A stretch of 64,000 bases of DNA, taken from Rhynchosporium graminicola (Eukaryota; Ascomycota; Leotiomycetes; Helotiales; Ploettnerulaceae). The DNA is taken from positions 836,242 through 900,241 of the forward strand of contig FJUW01000005.1 in assembly GCA_900074885.1 (NCBI GenBank), read 5' to 3'. Positions 32,881 to 46,287 of the stretch are shown in pieces; position 1 is the stretch's first letter; every line of letters starts with the position of its first letter. The position numbers and the translations under genes are program-made. The notes below the pieces were generated by a model. The model did no database searches. It was not told the DNA's origin and worked only from the letters and a program-made list of their open reading frames with translations.

Positions 32881-35230
32881 CTATACGATTTCTGATCCCA
32901 GCTTCTCCAATTCAAGCTTCAGGAATTCTTCTCCATTGACCAGCTCTGTGCTTCCATACAGGACTCTCCTCTTGCCAGCCCCTTGAGAAGCACCACTGCC
33001 TCCAGCACCCGTCCGCTTGGCCCACTCTTGCAAATTACCATACTCATCCATACTTCCACCTCCAACTGTGAAGATAATAGCTTCGCTGAAACCCTGCCTC
33101 CTCTGGCCAAATGTAGCAGCCATACCCGGTCCCATACCACCAGGCATCTGATCTCCCTTCCTCGCTGCGCTAGGCGGAGGCATAGTACCTCTAGCATTCG
33201 CGCTCCTAGGGTCAAAATACAGGTAGTTCTCTGTCTTCGCAATAGCGCTACTGCTCGCGCCTGCAGGATCCATGATCGACTCTGTGATCTTGGTAACTGT
33301 CAGATCTCGGTTCACGGGCATCAGATTCTTGACGCCTGAGATCAGATTCTCAAAGTTGGCGTTGAAATTAGCACCAAGGTTTCCGCCGATGCCGGATTCT
33401 TGGATCTTGGATGTTATGCTGGAGAGTCCGCCGAGTCTGCTTCCGAAACCGCCAAAGAGGCTGCCAGTGTGGGATGTTTGTGGAGCGTTCTGTGAGGGTG
33501 CGGAAGTCATCATTGTCATGCGGGTTGTAGCGCGAACCCTGGGAGTGGTTAGAATGTTTTCTTGAAAAGTGCAGATTTACATACTGTCTGACATAAGCAA
33601 GAGAGGAGGTATCTGCTCCTGCTGATTTCAATAACTCCTCATACTTCTCCATCTCGGATCTTGAAACATCTTGCTCAGTGCTAAGGAACCATATGATAAA
33701 TAACCTCAACTTATCCATCGGCTCAGTACCCCTCTCCGCACTTTCTAGTACTTCTTGTATTTGCTGTTTGCTCAGCTTAGTGACAGTCTCCTCCATCTGG
33801 AAATAGGTATCAAGCTGTCGATTCTTGATACCATTTAACAATCCAGCCAGGATGTTCATATGCATGTCTAGGATTGCTTTTCGCTCTCGTAATTCAGGCA
33901 ATAAGGTAATGGCAGCTTTCAGGTGTTGCGCCGAGGCACTGGTATCGTTTTGGAGATCTTCTATCGAAGAGGCTCCCGTCTTTTTCGTGATTTCCGTTGC
34001 ATCGTCCTTGTATCTACTCAACTCCGCATCAATGTCTTCTGCGACTTGTGGGAAAGGCATGCTGGCATTTTTGGTCCAAAAGAAGTCATTCGAGGTCAGA
34101 TCGTATGCTTTCTTCGTCGAACCTTTCGCGGGGTTGTTTTCATCCACTGGTGTCTCAACCGTAATCCTGTTGAGCTTCATTTTCAAAACGTCGTGCACCA
34201 ATGACTGGTATGTCCAAGAATGTGAGAGCATAGGTATTAGGTCGACGTTTCGGTCGAGAATTATAAGTACAGGTCGTGAAGAGGAGGCACCAGAAGACGT
34301 TGATGGTCGATTGTTCTGCGAGGAGAATAAATTGTCTTTCGAGTTCAATAGGTGGTCTCGCAACTTTCGGTCCAGTTTTGCAGCAATCATCTCTGCTGCC
34401 GCATCTCTAGGGCAGCGTATGATTGGCATAACACCTGTTCTTAATCAGCCTCGCCATGTCACATTTGAGGGAGGTGTTTGTACCCATTGTAGCCATGACA
34501 CTGAACAAACCACTAACAATCCTGTCTATAACATGGTCCAGCTCCTCGTCCTTGGTCCGCGCACTATTCAGGGCCCAATATGTATTGTCTTTCCGCATTC
34601 CCAAACTGAACAGATCTGGCTCCCCAACAATGAAGTTCAGGTATTGATCATAAAACTGTGCAATGCTTTCAGAAGTCCCAGCTTCGGCTGTTTGTTTGGC
34701 GAAGTCTTCCAGAAGGGGGCGTGGTATGGAGGAGAGGAAATTGATGTATGCTGGGGAGTATAGTCCGCGCGAGAGGTCAGAAGTAATGGACGTAAGGTTC
34801 GAGGATGTCGGTTCCACAAGGTATAGAACTGGCACATCTGGGATCGGACGTCTCGAGGACGATATATGCCTGGTTTCGTCAGTACTTCGTTGTATGCACT
34901 TGCTATAACCATACATACATATGCATGGTCACACCCCACGCCCGCAGATCACTAACTCGTAGGACACTGCTAATGACATCTCGTCCCAAGTCATCAAAGA
35001 CTAGCACTTTCCATATAGGATCGCCCTCGGAGTTCAGAATCGGCGCAGAGATAGTTCCACCATTGCTCGCCTGGTTGTGGTCGCCGGAAGATTCTTCGGA
35101 GTCGTGATTCAGATTAAGCATGCGCTCGATCGATCCTATTTGAACAGGTCAGTCAGAGCGTGCTCTTTATATTTGTTGAGAAGAGCATACTGATCTGACG
35201 ATCCCGCAGAGTGTTCTGGCTTGATGCCAT
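32881..35230 (-). CDS. SLY1: Sec1/Munc18-family protein Sly1
   Basis: Sly1 binds the syntaxin Sed5 and drives SNARE assembly for ER-Golgi transport. Exons 35230-35191, 35135-34919, 34869-34484, 34434-33585 and 33538-32881 sum to 717 codons, 716 residues. Introns are 46-55 bp. The start [20 protein letters not shown], then [18 protein letters not shown] and [20 protein letters not shown], are classic Sly1 domain 1. [20 protein letters not shown] is the SM-family strand, and the end has [12 protein letters not shown] and a Gly-rich loop. Residues about 230-420 carry the helical domain 3a region. Each junction restores a conserved Sly1 sequence. Its upstream region is shared divergently with the CCCH gene. 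Confidence 0.96.
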
Positions 35231-36875
35231 AGTCGCTGGGTTTCTGATGGCTGGGGATCAGCCAAATTTTGAGAGAAGTATCATGCAACACTGGTTTAGC
35301 TGCAGGGGAAGCTCTGACTTGGGAGTATATGTGGTGGTGAGACAGATCGCAGTGAATACTATAGCTATTGCACGGTGTCGGTCGGCCCTGAATCTCTGAG
35401 GCCATTCACCCACCACCAGTGGGCCGACGAGTGACCGCGCCTAGCGCCAAAAGCGTAAACATCTTTCAAGCTGGCGCCAGCTTTCATTCTTGCTTCCTTC
35501 ATCCCCCTTCATCCCCTCCTCTCCTTCTTCCACGACCCATTCAGAGGCATCAAAAATCAATTGCCAGGCCCAACTCGGCAGCTCAGATGGCCACGGCATT
35601 TAACAGATACCAATGATCGTACATATTGAACTGCACAAGTGACCGATTAATACCTCCTATAAGGAAGGATTGCGCTCGCTCCTTGGAAGGGCGACTCACA
35701 TTTAGAAAGCAGAGCGAGCATAGGCGTCCAAGGCAGAACGAAGGACGAAGGAAAGGAAAGCAAAGCAAGCAACAGGAAAGCAAAAGGGTACGGTAACACT
35801 TTAATCATCCAACTACAACTCCTACATCCTATCCCGCCCAATATCACACACATCTACATCTACATCTACACCCCCCTATCCTGTCCTATCCTGGATGCAT
35901 GGCGCGGCGAAAGGCATCGCCCGCCCAGACCAAAAGTTCATCAACTGTGTGCCTGCCTGCCCTGCAGCAGTGCGCTGTGTGTTTGTACTGTGGTGTGGTG
36001 TGGTGTGGTGTGCTACTGTGCTGCTGTACAGGAAGAACTCCTCCAACCCCCTCAAACTTGCTTGCCTAGGTAGACTTGAGCTGGTGCTGTGCTGTGCCGT
36101 GCTTTGCTTCTGAGCCCGTAGTCGATGGTCAGGACACTGCCAATACGAACAGGACAATGCAGCGAGCGAATGCATTGCAAGTCAGTATCAGACAGTCAGT
36201 CAACACGCAACACGATAGACTCCTCCTGGCCCTGCCTAAGTCCTCCTGCGGACAGAGGATCATGGTAAACCTGAACAGAGATTGCTCCCTTCCTTTGGCT
36301 TCGGTGAAGAGGTAGAGTAAGGTATAGTTACAGTTACGGGCGGTATGGGGCATCATTGGCGGGTGGGCGGGCTGAACTTGGCTCCACGGCACTGTTCGCG
36401 TTCGGGCACTCTGGGCGTGGGCGTGGAATGGCGGGTATGGTCTCTCCCGGCCGAGGCAATTGTGCCGCGGGCGAGAGAAGCAAGCATAGCACTTCCCTTC
36501 ACTTCACTCTACTAACACAAACACACCCATGCAGGGTTCGAACTCAATTCAGGTCATCTATTGCTGCGGTCACGTTACTTTCTTTTGTCATTGTCTGTTG
36601 AGTGAAGTCAAGCAGCGATGGCTTAATGTGGAACTAAAGGAACTTCATGCTGATTCAATGGTCCTTATCTAGCAAAAACACCACTCCACCACTTTCACTT
36701 ACTTGACTGTTTTCTATTCCTTCCCCGGTACTTCGCCTCGCCTATTCGAGTAGTCCGGACCAATAAGATCGCCTCCCTCGCCCAACTTTACTTCCTCACC
36801 ATCCCGCCCTACCGGTTTCTATTTACAACGTGATCCATCTTCGTCAACCACAACACCAAAATAAAATATACACCG
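35231..36875. promoter_or_regulatory. divergent upstream region of SLY1 and the CCCH gene
   Basis: A 1.6 kb region lies between two divergent start codons. It includes a (TGTGG)n run at 35989-36012, CT-rich stretches and Q-poor, non-family open frames. A GGTTCGAACTC string at 36535 looks like a B box but has no tRNA around it. No gene is supported. Confidence 0.5.
35989..36012 (+). repeat. (TGTGG)n microsatellite
   Basis: About five tandem TGTGG units lie in the SLY1/CCCH divergent intergenic region. It is a simple repeat with no evident role. Confidence 0.75.
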
Positions 36876-39800
36876 ATGGAGGGACATAATGGACATGGAT
36901 ATGTCGCTGACGATATGTCCTACGATGATTTGATGTCAGATACGAACTGGCCGGGATCGAACGATCAACAGTTCCACTTCCAGCAGCAGCAGCAGCAGCC
37001 GGTGCAGTATGCAAATAGTCAACAAAATTTCCACGACCAGTATAATCTGTCACACCACCAACATCAACATCCTCAATACCCAGCTGTCACCTACTCGAAT
37101 TCACCTTATGTACCACAGTACCCACAACACGCAAGACCTTCAGATGTCTTCGGCCCATCAGCGTCATTCACCGAACCTGCCTTGAATGGCCCAACAGGCT
37201 ATCATGGCAACGACAGCTCCTTCTCCTTCGGTATTAATAATCTGGAACCCGCAACCATTGCACCTCAAAATCTCCAATACTCCATTCCTCCCGGTCAGAA
37301 CACGAACCGCACGATATCTGCCTCTACTCTCCAACGCCAGCAGAATGGCCTGGTTGATACTCTGAACCAAAGAAGTCAAGATGCAATTCCCACGTATTAC
37401 CAGCCTTCCCAGATTGCCAATTTTCAAACACCCCAGAACAGCAATCTTCGTTACCCAAATTTGCCTAATGATACCGCCACAGAGCCTAGACAGATTATCA
37501 AGAACGTTGTTGATGATAGTCCATACCAAAATGTGATTCAGACTGCGCCTTCCAGCCTCCAGCAAATCAGGGTTGCTCCACCACCAAATCCACTGAGATT
37601 TACTTACCCTGCGACGGACGAAGAAAGCAAAACGCGTCTGCCCTATGCCCCATTTCTGGCCTGGGACGATGAGCCCATTCATGTACCAAATGGTTTGAAG
37701 AGTATGTGAAAATCCAGTCCTCCTTAATTACATGCCATATCTCGTGACTGAAACCATTTTACAGCTGCACTTCCCAAGTACCAACCTAGAAAGCCTAGAA
37801 GTGGAAAGGATGTTGTCCCAGGATTGGATCTATCCAGTAAGTGGCCTTGTCTTTTCGTTCCTTCAACGATACTAACAAATCACCCAGCTACACTAAAACC
37901 AGCTGCAACGTCGGCGAAGAGAGGACGACCTCGTAAGATCAAAGCACCCGTAAGCCAGTATCAAGGCACAAGCCAGGGCCCGAAGCCTACGGCCGTCAAC
38001 AAACTTCGTGATGATGGTAGTCGAGAAGCTAGATCTCCTTCCGTGCTAACAGAGACGAGTTCGTCTGAGGAGGAGGACAGCTCCGAGGAGTCGGAATACG
38101 AGGACGAGGAAGAAATGCCCTTGGTTGATATTGCCACTGTAAGCTACCTGATAATTTTTTTCTCATCATTCCCATCAAACTCGCCTGTATTTGCAACTCG
38201 TACTCGATATCAGAGTCCTTCGCTATTCGTGGCAATATGCTCTTAAACTAGACTAACGATATCAGATTCGTGGACATACACGCCCTACTTCTGCTCCCGA
38301 AGCTGCGAGATGGGACGCCATTGGTATCATATGGAAAGACCCTAACTCTAGTCCAAGCAATGAGGTTGTGTCTGAAGCCGTTCAAGAATATGGCAATTTT
38401 TTGAGCGCACTTCGAGTTCAGATCAAGGCCAACTCTCTTAAGATCGAAGAGGCAGCTGCGCGTCCAGCAGATGCTCAGAGACTGAAGAACGAGCGACTTA
38501 TTCTGCTGGAATCCCTGTACCAGATAATTGATGTGGCCAACAAGCTCGGCTATGCTCCTATTGTAGAAAACTTGGGAGGCCATCATAAGATGGTGAACGG
38601 TCTGACTACAACATTGATTGAGTGCATTAAGGTCGAAGATTACAAGGGAAAGCTGCCAACCGCCATCTTCACATTACTTGCTAGATTCCAGAACATGTCG
38701 GACGACTTGCTGAAAAGGTTAAAATTCGATAGCATTCAGAAGCGGTGGATCAAAAAGGGTGCAGACGAAACTAAACAAATTATTATTGATATTCTTGCCA
38801 ATACAATCGATGCAAGAGAGAGAGCAGCCAAGATGAAACCAGACGTAGACCAGGTCGAGAAGGAGAAGAAAATGCGTGACAAAGTGGACCTGGCAAAGCC
38901 TCAATCCAGTCTCCAGACCCCAAATTCTACAAAAAGACCACTTGAAGGCGATAGCACCAACGGCAAGGCCAACAAGAAGTTTGCATTGGATACAACCTCA
39001 ACATTTAATCCATCCTCAAAGCCGACTCCCATCAGACGATCAGGCACCAATCTGCTCGGCATCGCTGCCAAACCTCCAACCAAGGCACTTCCGAAGAAGC
39101 GTGAAGTCTCCCCTCCCACCGAGTCAAAGCTTGGTGCAATTCTTGCCAGTATCGAGCAGCCTCCCGAGCTTCGAAAGGCACCAGTCATACCAGCCCGCGC
39201 CCCCGAAACCCCTCAAGAAAAAAGCAGACGTGAGAGAAAGGAGAGCAGGCGTCACCTTCGAGTCAAATTCAAAGACGGTCCTGAGCTTGAACAGATTCGA
39301 ATCTTTAAGCACGAACAAGTGGAGGATGAAGGACGTCAAGATGAAATGCTGAGAGATGCCCACGATGATCGGTCGGAAGGAATGATGCACAAGCAGCGTG
39401 TTTTAGAAGTAATGGACGACGAGGAAGAATATCAGCCCATGGATGCTGATGATCTCCCGTACCCAGAACCCAAAGCCATCAACCTTAGCTCGGTGGAAAA
39501 ATCAACACGTTTTGGAGCAACGTATACAACTCGGGGTGGCAATCTTGAAGTCTCAACACCGGAACAGAGGACTCAGCAACGTCGCGAGGGGCTCGAGCTG
39601 ATGGTTGTTTATACCGATACAATGGACATTCCTCCTTCTGCAAAAGAGCCTCACCAGGTGGACACAGGCATGGATGATGGATCTGGACGCAACCTGAAGG
39701 GCCCGACAGAGCCTTGGTTGGTTGAGCGTCTTCAAGAAATCAACCAGTACGGCCCCGAGCAGGCTACTCAAAGAGCTCTTCTTCGACAATCTGAAGAGCA

Positions 39801-40584
39801 ATGGAAATCAGCGAGTCAACCCGATGGTACCACAGTTCCATCGGGTAACATGTCGTCCGCTTTGCAACAGTCAAGTGCACCGACACAACAAGTCAGCATG
39901 CCATCCACGAAGCATGATTTGGTTGTGCAGCAGGTTCTTGAACACCTACAACGCATTACAGACTCCCTCAAGGGCCTTCCCTTTCCTGCCACAGAGCCAC
40001 CACAATGGATGACGAATCCAGCCCAGAGGCACATCTGGATTGAGGGGTACAATAGAGACATGGGTGTAAGGCATCAAGTGGAGATTGAACGTAACATTGC
40101 CCAGCTGCAAGCTGCTCAGTTTCAAGCTCCAGCTGTTCCCGCTCAATACCAACATCAAGCCCTGCCACTTCACGCGGCCTTCACCCCCCCAATGCACCCA
40201 CCTCATCAAGCTGTTCCCGATGTTGCGCAACAGGTTCAAGGCTATCTTGCTTCCTTCCAAAACGGGGGTCAGAACCAGCAACCCGATTACACAAACTGGG
40301 GCGTCCACGCGGGTCTAGATCAAGGCTCAAATTACGCAGTTCAACACCAGCAACCTCATTACGATCAGTCTTGGGGCAACGAGAATCGTAATCCGAAGGA
40401 CAATCGCTCCCAAGAAACACAGGCTGGCAAGTCAAAACGCGGCTACGAAATGAAGACGATGAGCACGTATGAAGATTCTCCTTTTGACGAGAACGGCGAA
40501 TACAAGGGCAAGAAGAAGCCTTGTAGATTTTTTCGTGAGGGTAAGTGTGCTAAGGGAAACAAGTGCACTTATCTTCATGAGTAA
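36876..40584 (+). CDS. large AT-hook and CCCH zinc-finger protein
   Basis: Exons 36876-37701, 37765-37836, 37888-38138 and 38266-40584 sum to 1156 codons, 1155 residues. The N-terminal 275 residues are low-complexity and Gln/Asn/Pro/Tyr-rich, with a QQQQQQ run. An AT-hook core KRGRPRK lies at about 310-316, then an acidic Ser/Glu tract. A conserved helical region (about residues 400-560, starting RWDAIGIIWKDPNSSPSNEV and including NMSDDLLKRLKF) could bind protein partners. Long polar disorder follows. The end is a single CCCH finger, C-x7-C-x5-C-x3-H, at 1136-1154. This suggests a nuclear DNA/RNA-binding regulator of the kind found in filamentous fungi. It is compatible with RNA processing or transcription roles, but neither is shown. 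The last intron has a GACTAAC-type branch site. Confidence 0.88.
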
Positions 40585-41464
40585 GCAAGTGTCATGGCTC
40601 TATGGGACTGCGAGCTTCTTCAACGTTTTCAGAAAGCAACGAAAGCCAAATAGTGGGTCTCGATGCATGCATCTTGCTACAATAGGTAATTTTCTTTGTA
40701 CAATACTGCTTGTTCCGGCGTTTGGGAAGAGAGTCGAGATACCCAAGACGCCTCAACTATCAGGCAACACAGTTTTCTTTTCTCCTCGTTGTATCTTTGA
40801 GAATATCGGCATATCAGACATGGATGGGTTGGGGACACATTGCATTTTTTGAGCGCTAGCATGAATTTTCTGTACAAAAGTATATCCAGCGGGGATATTT
40901 GCGCACTGGTGTGCAAGTAGCAGCGATGACTTTCCAGGTTCTGCGGATGGATATTACTGTCAACGGCTTGGTTGGGCTTGAGATGAGTGTGGAATCAATC
41001 CAATCGATAGGTTGCGGGATGTATAGTAGGCCGTGGACTGCCAAGTAGAGAGGGAGAGGAAAACCAAGATTTGCTAGATATCCTTGATAGTGGTGGAGTG
41101 GAGAGGTATGAGATGACAATACAGCAGTGGAATTGAACTATTCATCGAATTTTAGATGTTCCGTGATTCATGATGTTCTGATGTGAGGTGGGATGTGATG
41201 TGACATGGCGTTACATTCGTTCGACACCATAAATAAAGTAGTGCAGTGTACCTAGGTAGTGTATGATCATAATCTAGACATGTAAACACGTCTCTGTAGT
41301 AAAGCACTCTCCTGCTCAGAAAGTTGGCTTGCCGCCATCTACGTATCGCGAAGCACACAATCTCACCTCGATGACATCCTACAAGTCATAAGCTACGATG
41401 AGTATCATATGTCTACATCTAGTCATCCACATCTCAAACCCTCCTTCCAAAGCCGTGCGGCTTA

Positions 41465-41495
<31 letters not shown>

Positions 41496-41511
41496 TCTTC
41501 TTCCTCTTCTC
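41465..41511 (+). repeat. TTC/TCC microsatellite
   Basis: A pure pyrimidine tract of TTC and TCC units, 47 bases long, in intergenic DNA. Confidence 0.85.
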
Positions 41512-41978
41512 GAGCGTAGCAGAGTAAGTAACTAGTTACATCTTCCTAGCTCGTACGTTCAACTTTTTCTTTGATTCCTTTGATCCCCGAGACGTGGAAT
41601 GTGATTCGCATCATTCGATTCCCGTTCTGCGCAAGGGGTTTATTGCTCGTTTGTTTAGCTTGTGGGGGTTTTTTTTTGTTTTGTTTTTGGTTTGCGGATT
41701 AGGGGGTTTCGTGGAGTGGCGGATGAGGTAGGTATGGAGAGGGGCGGTTTTGTTTGTTTGTTTGTTTGCTTTGGTTCGATTTGGTTCTCGCTTCATTGGG
41801 GGGTGGAGTGGATGGAGTGGGGGTGACTTTGACGGGAATGGGGATTGAGGCGGGGAGGGAAGGGAAAGGAAAGGGGAGTAATATAGAGATAGTCAGAATA
41901 GAAGCAAGAAAGATTTTGTGTTCTTTGTTTTAAGCACGAGATTGATTTGGAGGCTTGAAGGAATTTAGGATACTGACA

Positions 41979-42004
41979 GATAGATGGATAGATAGATAGA
42001 TAGG
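41979..42004 (+). repeat. GATA microsatellite
   Basis: About six GATA/GATG units lie in non-coding DNA. GATA-factor sites occur by composition, and regulation is not implied. Confidence 0.75.
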
Positions 42005-42392
42005 AAGCAACATTGAAGAAGTATGGTCGTTAGTAGTAGACTGTCGAGCTTTCCGATGGATGTCTTGGGCTTGCAGGGTCATACTTATACTGTATTAGGT
42101 TCGTCCAGGGCGAGAGCAAAGCTGCAGTCTAAATTTTGTTAGGTCAAGTAGAGTGTCCGTCCTTGAACATTTGGGTTTTGATTGATAGTTACTTTGGTCA
42201 TGCATATGAAGGTATTTTCATCGTGACTTGTGAATATTTTACGTAGAATATGATGTAAATCATGTAATATCGATGTAATATAGATGCTGCGTATTTTTGA
42301 ATAGGTAGGAACATTCTAGCTGCAATCAAAATGACGTGCGCACATTCTACCCACTATCCCATCGCCAGCCCTCAACGCTTTTCTCTGTTCAA

Positions 42393-44595
42393 TCACTCGA
42401 TCCTGCCTAAATGATGTCCTCGTTCCACCAACCCCAACAAGACATCGAAAATGGGCGTTCCGAGCCCTGTCACAGGATCCCACCCCTTCGTAGCGTTCCA
42501 TCCCGCATACGGCACGAACGGCGTTGGTAGATGGGAGTAGATATCAACACCTGTACAGCCTTTCGAACCGCCGCCTACGATATCAGTAAGGCCTTTCTTA
42601 CCGGTTTTGTATAGCCAGGGATTCAGGAAGCCGAGGGGTTTATGACCGGCTGAGAGGCGGGCGTTGTTGAGGAGGGAGATTATGGCTGCGAATGCTGGGG
42701 CGGATGCGCTGTTTAGGAGGCGTCGGTTGAAGGCTTTTCAGGTTTGAGGAGAGGAGGAGAGGAGATGATAAGGGACTGGAAAAGGAAAAGAAGTACCTCG
42801 TCCCACCAACAAGTATATCCGTTAAATTCACATCCCGGTTCCGATCCACAACATGGAATCTCGATCCCTGCGCAGCTACATCTGGGAATCCTCTTCCTTC
42901 AGGATTATACAGACCTTTCCATCTGCTTCCCAGGATAGATAAGTATTCTTTCACAGCGGCATCTTGATACTTTGGTCGTTTCCAGAGATCACTGAACCCG
43001 CCTGACGAAAACGTCACTGCGATCTCAGGCTCAACATGATACGTGCCCCCTACAGACGTCACGTATGGACAAGAAGCCGGGAAGATAGGTAAGAAGCGCG
43101 TGGTGTTCTTGCCGTCGTTGGTCTGGCAAGCTGATCCGGGTCCCGTGTCCCCAGATGAAAAGAGGATCGAAACGCCTCGCAGTCCTAACTGTCCGAATTT
43201 ATCACACACAGTCCTAGCATACCCTTCCGTAACGCTCTGCTCATCCTCCCCGTAAGAGGTCGTGATGGTCTGCGGCAAATCGCAATCCGGAAGTGCGAGG
43301 ATGTAATCCAGAAACTCCATGTAAGGCTCGTTCTGGTTATCTGCTTGAGAAGGCTGATCGAGGTCAGGTACTAGAGGTCCCCTCCCTGCGGTCGAGAAGT
43401 AGGTGATGTTTGTTTCGTAAGCGAGAGATGCAGCGTACTGGATATCGAGATTCGCTTCCACGTCGTCATCTACAGTGTCATTCTGCGTAGCTAAGCCGTC
43501 GTTCACGAGCGCATAGCTGGAATTCTGCGATATGGCATATGGAGCGTATTTCTGTAGAAAGGTGTCCAGGGCGTCATATTTCGCGTATTGGTTTAGGTAG
43601 CCGCAAACACCGAATCTGGAGTCGACATCGGATCCGAGACGTAGTTCCCGATTTTGTAGAGGGCTCTGAGACAGGCTGGTGTGATGGTTGCGTTGCATGC
43701 TGTGACGTTCAGTGCTGGACTCGGGATCCGTGGTGCGGAGGGGATCGATGAGATTTGGCTGTAGTATTCGCTTGTAAAAGGTGCGCTGCGCAGGGCTCTG
43801 AGTTGGCCGAAGCGGGTGATAGGGTAAATTAAGGCGATGTGTGGAGCGATATTTGAGGGTACAGAGTATTTGAGTGCGCGGATTTGCTTGCTAGGAAGCT
43901 TATCTGCGTTGTGAGAGAAGTAGTAGAACGTGGCTCCTAGCATGGTCTCGGCCTGCAAGACGGAGACGGTGAAGTTGATCCATTCTCCTTGATCCTTGAT
44001 ATCATTCTCTGGGACTTCAGAGGCTTGTAACCAGGCGAGGACGGCTTGGGTGGAAGTTTCTTCGGGCTTGGTTAGAGCTCGTACTTCTTCGTGATTAAGA
44101 TGTTGACCGTAGCTTGGATGGGATGGATCAGAGACTTCGAAGAGCGTCTTCTCGAAAAGATCGTGATCGGGCATGTGGACCGCGATTCTTAGCTGTATGA
44201 TCGTTTGAGGGTCGGGTCGGTTTAGTTGAGTCCATCCTTGTGGTGTGTGGTGGAGGCTTTCGAAGACTTTAAGAGGCTCGATGGGAGAAAGAGCCAGAGT
44301 TGTGCTCAGACCAGCCTATCTTGGGTTACAAGGTGATCTCAGAGGAATTTTAGTATGTATTATCATGGGAAACTCGAGGGGAATCAGACCGGAGATACCA
44401 AACTATAGGTTTTCTCATGTCGCTAACGATACTGAGAACATAGCTCTATTGACCGAGAGTCTTGCAGTTGAGCTCTTCGGCGCAAGGAAACGAGCAATGA
44501 TGAAAGATTGTATATTCAGACTATCAAGGTTCAAGATACGTAGAAAATTTAACTTGAAGACGTACCAGAACAGCCAGGATAGAATTTAAACGCAT
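42393..44595 (-). pseudogene. secreted sedolisin (S53 serine-carboxyl peptidase), frameshifted
   Basis: Exons 44595-44566, 44315-42797 and 42708-42393. Exon 1 encodes only MRLNSILAVL, which joins exon 2 to make a good signal peptide (then AGLSTTLALSPIE). A prodomain follows (FEVSDPSHPSYGQHLNHEEV), then the catalytic Glu/Asp pair in DDVEANLDIQYAASLAYE, the oxyanion Asp in FSSGDTG, and the Ser motif GTSASAP rebuilt across the last intron. The C-terminal Ca-site segment [11 protein letters not shown] is present. The exons sum to 1865 bases, one short of a multiple of three. The prodomain frame and the catalytic-domain frame part company near 43630-43636, between LYKIGNYVSD and DVDSRFGVCGY. All catalytic motifs are otherwise intact. 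This is either a young pseudogene or a one-base sequencing error; an intron cannot explain it. Confidence 0.85.
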
Positions 44596-45737
44596 ATTGA
44601 GCTGCAGCGCCTCGAAACGAATTCGCTTAAAACAAAACAAAACGAAAAACGAGCGCGAAAACAGGAAGAGGAGGAACGAGCCAATGTGGGTTACAATGAA
44701 GTATAGGCAAATCTAAGCTCTTGCCGTGATATGGCAAGCTGGTGATTCTTCACGGTAGAATGCATGTTAAGTAGCACAGGAGCTTCTACATGACCGCGAC
44801 TTGCCATATAGGTACTTTGGCATACTCTGTCTGGATGGCATTTTATCAATATGTGACTGTTCATCAGAACATGGCCAGGAAAACAATATAACGCTCTCTT
44901 GGCTCTCAAGGAAGAAGATTGGATAGCGACCTACAAACACCTGCGTCGGGTAGCTTGACGTTGTTTTAGCCTGAGTAAGCCGATGTCATGTAGCCGAAAT
45001 GTATGGGTCTGGCATAAGTATTGGCTGCATTATTTCAACCAAGGGTAAAATATCAGGCTGTTATGAGAGCTTTTGCATGATATTGGGCCACCGACAACAA
45101 TAGGTGGAGGAGGATTGACCCTCGCACACACTGCCGTGGGCCAAGACGGATCTTTACACATCATGCATCAGGCCGCAACGTTCATTTTAAAAATGAAGAG
45201 AATGTCTAAACACTACCACCACCTGATCACCAGCCAGATAAGTTGATGAATTTTTTTTCACCTCCCTCTTCACGATTTCTCGCCAATAAGCATGCGGTCG
45301 TGTTCGAGATCTTCAATGATGTCTGATTGGCTGACTCAAGCCAGATCTAAAGTATCATTTCGGAGATCTAGGAAGTAAATTCAGGGCTGGTGTGGGGCTT
45401 CAGGGAATGGCGATCAGGGTTCGCGATTGATCGACGAAGTGTGGCTGGCGTATGTGGTGCGAATAATTTTAAGGTTTCGAAAATGTTGGCGCCAGGCAAA
45501 TCAAACCATCAGTTGATAGGTAATTATTCACGCCAAAGTACATTTGATTGAGGACGAGGGATTGTAGAAGCGCCGGGTCTAGCGACGCTGAAAATCCACC
45601 CAAGTTCGCTTCAAATCGTTGTACCTTCCGACGGCAATAACCACTGGGTAATTTCCGAAGGTCGAATTTATCAGAAAGGCTGGCTGACGACAAGAGAACG
45701 CCACTAATACACTATCAAAACAAACGGACTCTTCACC
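44596..45737. promoter_or_regulatory. divergent upstream region of sedolisin and phosphatase genes
   Basis: About 1.1 kb lies between two divergent starts. No gene, tRNA or notable repeat is seen. It presumably holds both promoters. Confidence 0.5.
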
Positions 45738-46287
45738 ATGGCTATCGCTCCAGAGCCCATCTCCGTTTTGTTTGTATGCCTGGGAAATATATGCCGCTCC
45801 ACGATGGCCGAGGGCATTTTCCGATCCATCGTGTCCAAGCCTCCATATAAATCCCTGATTGGCTTGGTCGACAGCTGTGGCACAGGAGCATATCACACCG
45901 GAAGCAGTCCTGATTCCAGAACAATGTCAACACTTGAAGACAATGGGATTACAGACTACGAGCATGCAGCTCGCAAGGTATATTCCTGACGTCTTATGAG
46001 AAGGACTCCTTTTTAAACCCCAATAGGTACATGTCTCGGATTTTGAGAAGTTCGATTATATCTTCGCTATGGATCGGGACAATCTCCATGATCTTCAACG
46101 CATCCATAAACGTGGTGGCGGCAAGGCCAAGGTCATGCTCTTCGGAGAGTTTGCTGGGAAGAAGAAGGCTGAGGAAGTAGACGACCCATATTATGGGGCG
46201 AGAGATGGATTTGAGGTGGCTTATGAGCAGTGCATGAGGTTTACGAAGAACTTCCTGAAGGATGTCTTTCCCGATGTGAAGGCTTGA
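45738..46287 (+). CDS. low-molecular-weight protein tyrosine phosphatase
   Basis: Exons 45738-45977 and 46027-46287, with a 49 bp GTATAT...ATAG intron, give 166 residues, the normal length of the family. The N-terminal P-loop CLGNICRS (residues 14-21, C-x5-R-S) holds the nucleophile Cys and phosphate-binding Arg. The general acid motif DPYY is at 133-136. The strand FDYIFAMDRDNLHDL is also typical. S. cerevisiae Ltp1 and fission-yeast Stp1 are relatives. The enzyme removes phosphate from tyrosine residues in the cytosol. The call is secure. Confidence 0.96.

Larger units (their letters stand above)
40585..42392. other. intergenic with simple repeats
   Basis: About 1.8 kb lies between two converging genes. 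It holds a CTT-type microsatellite (41465-41511), purine-rich G tracts near 41810-41880 and a GATA run (41979-42004). No coding region or tRNA is supported. A possible 3'UTR for the CCCH gene must begin here. Confidence 0.55.

Noticed and set aside
36533..36545. Possible tRNA B box on the plus strand
   Set aside because: The surrounding sequence does not fold into a tRNA and lacks an A box.
43600..43660. Splice explanation for the sedolisin frame change
   Set aside because: The only acceptor-like CAG near the shift would need an intron of about 25 bases with a poor donor.
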